The notes under the pieces were generated by a model. The model was not told the origin of the DNA. It worked only from the letters and a program-made list of their open reading frames with translations, and searched no databases. From assembly GCA_036365145.1 (NCBI GenBank), contig JAEOAD010000026.1, positions 620,001 through 684,000 on the forward strand: a stretch of 64,000 bases of DNA. Direction: 5' to 3'. This DNA is from Orientallactaga sibirica (lineage: Eukaryota > Chordata > Mammalia > Rodentia > Dipodidae). Made by a program: the position numbers and the translations under genes. How positions within the stretch are numbered: the stretch's first letter is position 1; each line of letters begins with the position of its first letter. Below, piece after piece: positions 59,701-64,000 of this stretch.

Positions 59701-61139
59701 GGTCGATCTGGGGGAAGGGCTGCCCTCCACTACTATGAGCATTGGCCGCGTTTTTTTAAAGCCCCTTTGGGCATCCGGGCTTCCTCCTCCGCCCTAGGCC
59801 GGTTGGGGCATCTGATGCCCACAGGGTAGAGAAGTGAAGTTGCTGTGCCAAGGGGCTCTCTTCATTGAAAAGTGCCCTGGAGAGTGGAAGGACCTGGCTG
59901 AGGTCCCAGAAGCCGCTGGTGGCAGTACCGGCTGGGGCATGGCCAACCCGGGGGACCCCATCCTTGTGGCTGGAAGGTGGGGAAGGAGATGCGTGAGTGC
60001 GCACGGCTGTGGGGCGTGGGTGAACCCCTGGCTTACCGAGCGACTTCCCAGCACCCAGGAGGGATGGCTCATCCAGCTAGGGGAAAGATCACGGTCTCCC
60101 TGGGGCTTCATCTACCTCCAGGCCGAGCAACTGAGCTTGGCTGGGACCCAGCTCCTTCCTGGCCTCATCTGAATTCCAAATTGGCCGCGTGAGCCTCCCC
60201 GCACCCCCCCCCCGTCCCCAGTGTGAGAGTAGGGACGTCACTGACGGACAAACGGACAAACGAGGAGAAACACATTGCTTTGATGCCCACCTGGGGCTAA
60301 GAAGACGGAGGGGGAGGGGACCACACCTAGGGACAAGCTTTGCCTAAGCAGGTGCTTGTGGTGTGAAAAGGAGCTGGGAAAACTGCTGGTTCGCCTCCCG
60401 CGGAGTTGCGGACCGTGATGGAGACCTCCCCGTTAGAGACAGCAGGGACTGAAATTCACTCAGCAGCAGCTCCCCATTCAGGTGTTGGCACCACAGATTG
60501 CCAAAGTGACAGCTCCCTCTGTGGGGAGAGAAGTGGGGGCGGGGAAGCAGAGAAGTCTGGGTCTTGCTGGGGGAGGGGGCAGTGTGGGATCAGCAAGCCC
60601 CTGGCTCGTGTCTTGGGAACACCTTGCTGGAGAGACTCAGGAGACATGCCAGCGTGCTAGTAGGGGAAACGGTGGTGGTTGTCTTAGCCAACGCTTGGAC
60701 CGGCTTTCCGCCCTTCTGCCCACTTTCCACGGGCGCACCTGTCCCCATTGTTACCTGACACAACCATTTCTTCCTTTTTGTTTCTGTGTGGCTCCTCCTT
60801 CCTACTCCCATCCCCATATTGCTATTGGCTTACTTCTCCTCTTCCTCCTCCTCCTCCCCCTTCTCTTCCTCCAGTTCCCACAACCCTTTGGAATCAGCCG
60901 CTGAGCGTCCCCACTCCCACAGGCCAGCTCAGCCACAGGCAGGAGAGGTCAGAAAAGTGCCCCAGAACCAGCATCCTGGCAGCTGGCATCTAGTGGTTAA
61001 TTGTGAAGCAGCCAGTAGCCACCCTGCTTCTGTGGGAACAAATTGCGGGGGTGTGTCTGCTTAGGGTGCCAGGGTCTTGAGGGAGGGGCTTCCTCCCTCC
61101 TCCGAATGTAGCTCCGAGCCCGGCCCTCGGCTTCAGCCT
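59701..61139 (+). other. SINE-free sequence after the island, likely intron start
   Basis: GC-rich with a C run (60,204-60,213) and a CTC-rich tract (about 60,835-60,885). Open frames are present but without domain or splice support. Confidence 0.4.
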
Positions 61140-61620
61140 CCTGCTCCTCAGCGGTGGGTCAATGGGGTTACTGCCAAATGATGGCTTTTGCCCTGCACGC
61201 TAAATGGATTTGCCGGCCCAAAAGTTTACTGTATCCAAACATCTGAAAATGAACATTGGGAGAATCTGTTTAGCCAAAATAGACTTTATTTCTTTTCCAA
61301 AAGACCCCGGTCTTGTTGCTTCCCGTTTCCTTGACACTCGAATGTGAAATTTTGCTTTGAATAATTTATCCTCAGTATAAATATAACGAAATGCCAAGCT
61401 AGAGAGAGAGAGAAGCTGAATGCTCGCATTTAGGGCATTACACAGGATCTTGATTATCCAAATACAAACTCCAGAAATGGCTCCCTTTTGTTAATTACAA
61501 AGCAAAGTTATTTCCAGCAGAAAATGGGCCTGTCCCATTTCAAGGATGACCTGGAAAAGCCAAGAGAGCCCTCCAGGGGGCTGGGGAGAGACATTCATGT
61601 CTAAGGATCTTAGTAGCTGT
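61140..61620. promoter_or_regulatory. candidate conserved non-coding element
   Basis: AT-rich and repeat-free with homeodomain- and SOX-like words (TTTGAATAATTTATCC, TTGTTAATTACAAAGC, TTGATTATCCAAATAC). It starts 1.5 kb after the putative first exon. The texture is like an intronic developmental enhancer. Conservation is not testable here. Confidence 0.4.
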
Positions 61621-61654
61621 CCCTACATAAAAATACCATATTCCTGCCGGGGGT

Positions 61655-61815
61655 GGTTACTGGAGAGATTGCTCAGTGGTTAGAGGCACTTGCTTCCGAA
61701 GCTTGGCTACCCAATTTCGATTTCCCAATACCCATGTAAAGCCAGGCTCAAAAAGTGGCACCTGCTCCTGGCATTCGTTTACAGTAACACACACACACAT
61801 AAATAAAATTTGTGT
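61655..61815 (+). repeat. B2-like SINE, diverged
   Basis: TACTGGAGAGATTGCTCAGTGG, ATTTCGATTTCCC B box. A short CA tract replaces the CT stretch. The only SINE between 58.7 and 63.2 kb. Confidence 0.88.
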
Positions 61816-62139
61816 TTTTTTTTTATTTTAAAATGATGCCATGCTTCAGTGTTGATGTCCACACTGCCAGGTGTCACACTTAAACCTAAATCTGCATGCA
61901 GTTCCCAATTGAAACCATCCCTACTGGGATAAACCCCACAGCCCAGCTGTGACAGCAAGCACATGGCTCCTTCTAGACGGAACCAAGCCACGAAGCCACT
62001 TCTCTATTGCATTTTAGGCTCGTGCTATTAGCCCACCTCTGTCAAGAGACTGAAATACAGATTGGGCAGCTGCAGGGAATGAACTACATAGCTTTCAGAT
62101 GTAACATTAGACTGTCAGCCCATGCAAACAAAAGTCCTT
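61816..62139. other. unique non-coding sequence
   Basis: Repeat-free. Nothing recognised. Confidence 0.4.
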
Positions 62140-62570
62140 CGAGTTGAAGGGCTTGTGAACGAGGGCTTTATTTGAGCAGTCCATGCATTCAATGGGTTGG
62201 GGAAAAAAATATATATATATATATATGGCTGTCTTGTTTTCATTCTGAAAAGAAATGTCTAAAACCAGTTTCTTGCTTTCCTTGGGAGGAAGTGGTAGTG
62301 GAAGCGAAAGTCATTTTATTTGTACAATGGGTGCTCCCCTCCTCTTCGTCCTCCTCCTCCTCCTGAGGCGATTTCAGATTTGACTTTCCATTCAGGCTTC
62401 CTGTGCCCTGGTGGCCCGAGCAAGGGCTTTGCGACTGTGAACAGATCTTTTACCATGCTTAGTCTCATCTGCCAAGCAAAGTTCCATGAGCTGGGGGAGA
62501 GAGACAGCTTATGTTTGTGGCCATTCATCCAGAAAAGAATACCAGCTGAAATCAGACAATGGAGCTAGAG
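62140..62570. promoter_or_regulatory. candidate conserved non-coding element
   Basis: Repeat-free except a short (TA)n (about 62,209-62,226). Balanced texture: CTTTATTTGAGCAGTCCATG, CATTTTATTTGTACAATGGG. Confidence 0.3.
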
Positions 62571-63238
62571 AAGCGGGTGGGGGTGGGGACAGGAGGTGCA
62601 CATAATTGGGTCCCCAAAGGCAAAGCGGGGTGTCGGAAGGGCGTCGTACAGCAGTTGACACGTAAACACCCCACAGTGTGACGAGTAGAAAGTTTGTCCA
62701 GGAAAGGAAAGAGATAATACTGCTTGGGGCTCCGCTTCTCTCGACTTTCAAATCATAGTTCTCCCTCTGAAAATGGAAACAGCTGTGATGTGCATAGAAG
62801 CTGTCGTGTGGATTCCACAAGACAAATTCACTCCATCCATCCCGTTATCTTGAATGAACCGAGGCTGAAAGACCGAGTGTCCTCCTTGCCGCCTCCTCTC
62901 TGAAACCACAAGCTTCCTCTGTGGGTGAACGGTCCAGGTCTTTGTTTGGCTTGGTTTGGTGACAGTTAGCTCATCCCACTTGGTTGGAAGTGTTCCCTGA
63001 AAATAATGGATTTTTTTTTTTTTTTTTTTTTAGTATAGCAGCTATCTAAAAAAGATTGTTTCTCACATGGTCCCTGGCTGGGTTGCCAGTCCTTCAAAGG
63101 AAATCTAGAACACATGAAGAAAGGAAGTGGTTCCACTGTTTATTTCATTGTTCTTTGTTTTTATGACCCGGATGGTGCTATGTGGGCTGGGAGTAAATGT
63201 TTTCACATGCTCATTACATGAGTTAAAAATAAAGTTGG
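62571..63238. other. unique non-coding sequence
   Basis: A T run at about 63,012-63,032. Nothing else recognised. Confidence 0.4.
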
Positions 63239-63402
63239 AGGGCTGGAGAGATGGCTTAGCGGTTAAGGATCTTGCCTGAAAAGCCAAAAGATCCAGGTTC
63301 AATTCCCCACGACCCACATAAGCCAGATGCACAAGGTGGTGCATGTGTCTGGAGTTCATTTCCAGAGGATGAAGACCCTGGCGTGCCCATTCTCGCTCTA
63401 TG

Positions 63403-63444
<42 letters not shown>

Positions 63445-63472
63445 TTTCAAATAAATAAATAAAAATATTTTA
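63239..63472 (+). repeat. B2-like SINE type A
   Basis: GAGGGCTGGAGAGATGGCTTAG head, GGTTCAATTCCCC B box, about 18 CT units, AAATAAATAAATAAA tail. Confidence 0.94.
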
Positions 63473-63604
63473 AAAGAATTATAATAAAATTAGATTGGAT
63501 TTTTTTAACAGTGAAAGACAATGAGATGCGATATTCTTCACTGAGTTCTATAAGCCCAAAGGAATGTGCTTTTTCTCTTCTAAAACAGTGGGAGAATTTT
63601 GATC

Positions 63605-63770
63605 GCATTGTGGTTTGGATGTGCAGTATCTCCCACAGGCCCTCGTGTTGGAACACGTGGTCCCCAGCTGGTGGCACTGTTGGGGAAGGTGGTAGAAGGG
63701 TGATGGAGCCCTGCTGGAGGAGGGAGTCACTGGGAGCAAGCCTTGAGGTTTTAAAGGCTGGTCCCACTTT
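63605..63770 (+). repeat. URR1-like DNA transposon, 5' half
   Basis: TTGTGGTTTGGATGTGCAG start, GGTCCCCAGCTGGTGGCAC and GAGCCCTGCTGGAGGAGGG parallel the 57.7-kb copy. The 3' half is replaced by a pyrimidine tract. Confidence 0.6.
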
Positions 63771-63917
63771 CTCCCTCTCCCTCTCCCCCTTCCTTCCTCT
63801 CTCCCCCATCCTTCTCTCCCCTTCTCCTTCCTCCCCCTCCCCTTTTCTGCCCTTCCTTCCCTCTTCCCCTCTCTGTTCTTCTTCCTCTCTCCCCATTCCC
63901 CCTTCTCTCTTTCTCTG

Positions 63918-63961
<44 letters not shown>

Positions 63962-63962
63962 G
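63771..63962. repeat. pyrimidine tract ending in (CT)n
   Basis: About 190 bp nearly free of purines on the + strand. Confidence 0.9.
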
Positions 63963-63967
63963 GGTTG

Positions 63968-64000
63968 TTGTTTTTATTTTTTTTTTAATTTATTTATTTG
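63968..64000 (-). repeat. start of a reversed SINE tail
   Basis: TTTTTATTTTTTTTTTAATT then TATTTATTTG matches the tail of reversed B2-like copies. Cut by the window end. Confidence 0.6.

Noticed and set aside
58870..59829. 319-codon plus-strand open frame across the CpG island
   Set aside because: Runs through the GT tract (VCVCVC) and through the likely splice donor at 59,629. GC-rich islands are stop-poor, so the length means little.

Overview
This is a mammalian nuclear window, almost certainly from a rodent. It is dominated by short interspersed repeats. About 85 entries below are tRNA-derived, B2-like SINEs with a recognisable A box (TGGCTTAGCGG-like) and B box (GGTTCGATTCC-like). About 35 are B1 elements (7SL-derived). 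There are also ID, B4 (ID+B1), MIR, L2, L1 and URR1-like DNA-transposon remnants. The B2-like consensus (head GGCTGGAGAGATGGCTTAG, body GCCAGATGCACAAGG...CTGGAGTTC, CT-rich stretch, AAATAAATA tail) is not the mouse/rat one. My best guess from memory is a dipodoid rodent (jerboa group); this is inference. I see no bacterial genes, no long conserved coding region and no retroviral genes.

The B2-like SINEs fall into three body types, used as labels below. Type A has 'GCACAAGGTGGCGCATG' in mid-body. Type B has 'AAGTGACGCAAGGGCGCAATG' followed by a CTCF-like block 'GACCACAAGGGGGCGC'. Type C has 'AAAGGTGAGGCAAGC...CACTAGGCGGC'. Three of the nine type B copies share a 16-bp tandem duplication around the B box (type B').

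Layout. 1-26 kb: SINE-rich non-coding DNA with an old antisense L1 (3.3-4.85 kb), a 116/123-bp tandem repeat split by SINEs (15.06-15.94 kb), and a ladder of SINEs that entered one target repeatedly (20.5-21.5 kb). 26-27.5 kb: repeat-poor, with a possible 5' coding exon (ATG at 27,017, splice donor at 27,078) and a possible conserved non-coding block. 28-40 kb: SINE-rich, with nested insertions. 40,132-42,889: a large 33-bp GC-rich minisatellite of roughly 80 units, the most striking structure in the window. 43-58 kb: SINEs, L1/L2 remnants and URR1-like elements, with a repeat-poor block near 47.6-48.95 kb that looks like a conserved enhancer. 58.9-59.65 kb: a CpG island with a likely untranslated first exon on the + strand (donor at 59,629), followed by about 2 kb free of SINEs and more candidate conserved non-coding sequence (61.14-61.62 and 62.14-62.57 kb).

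The simplest reading is the 5' part, or the upstream region, of a + strand gene with a CpG-island promoter near 59.4 kb, possibly with an alternative upstream first coding exon near 27.0 kb. I cannot name the gene. Most long open frames here are by-products of simple or tandem repeats and are not annotated as genes.
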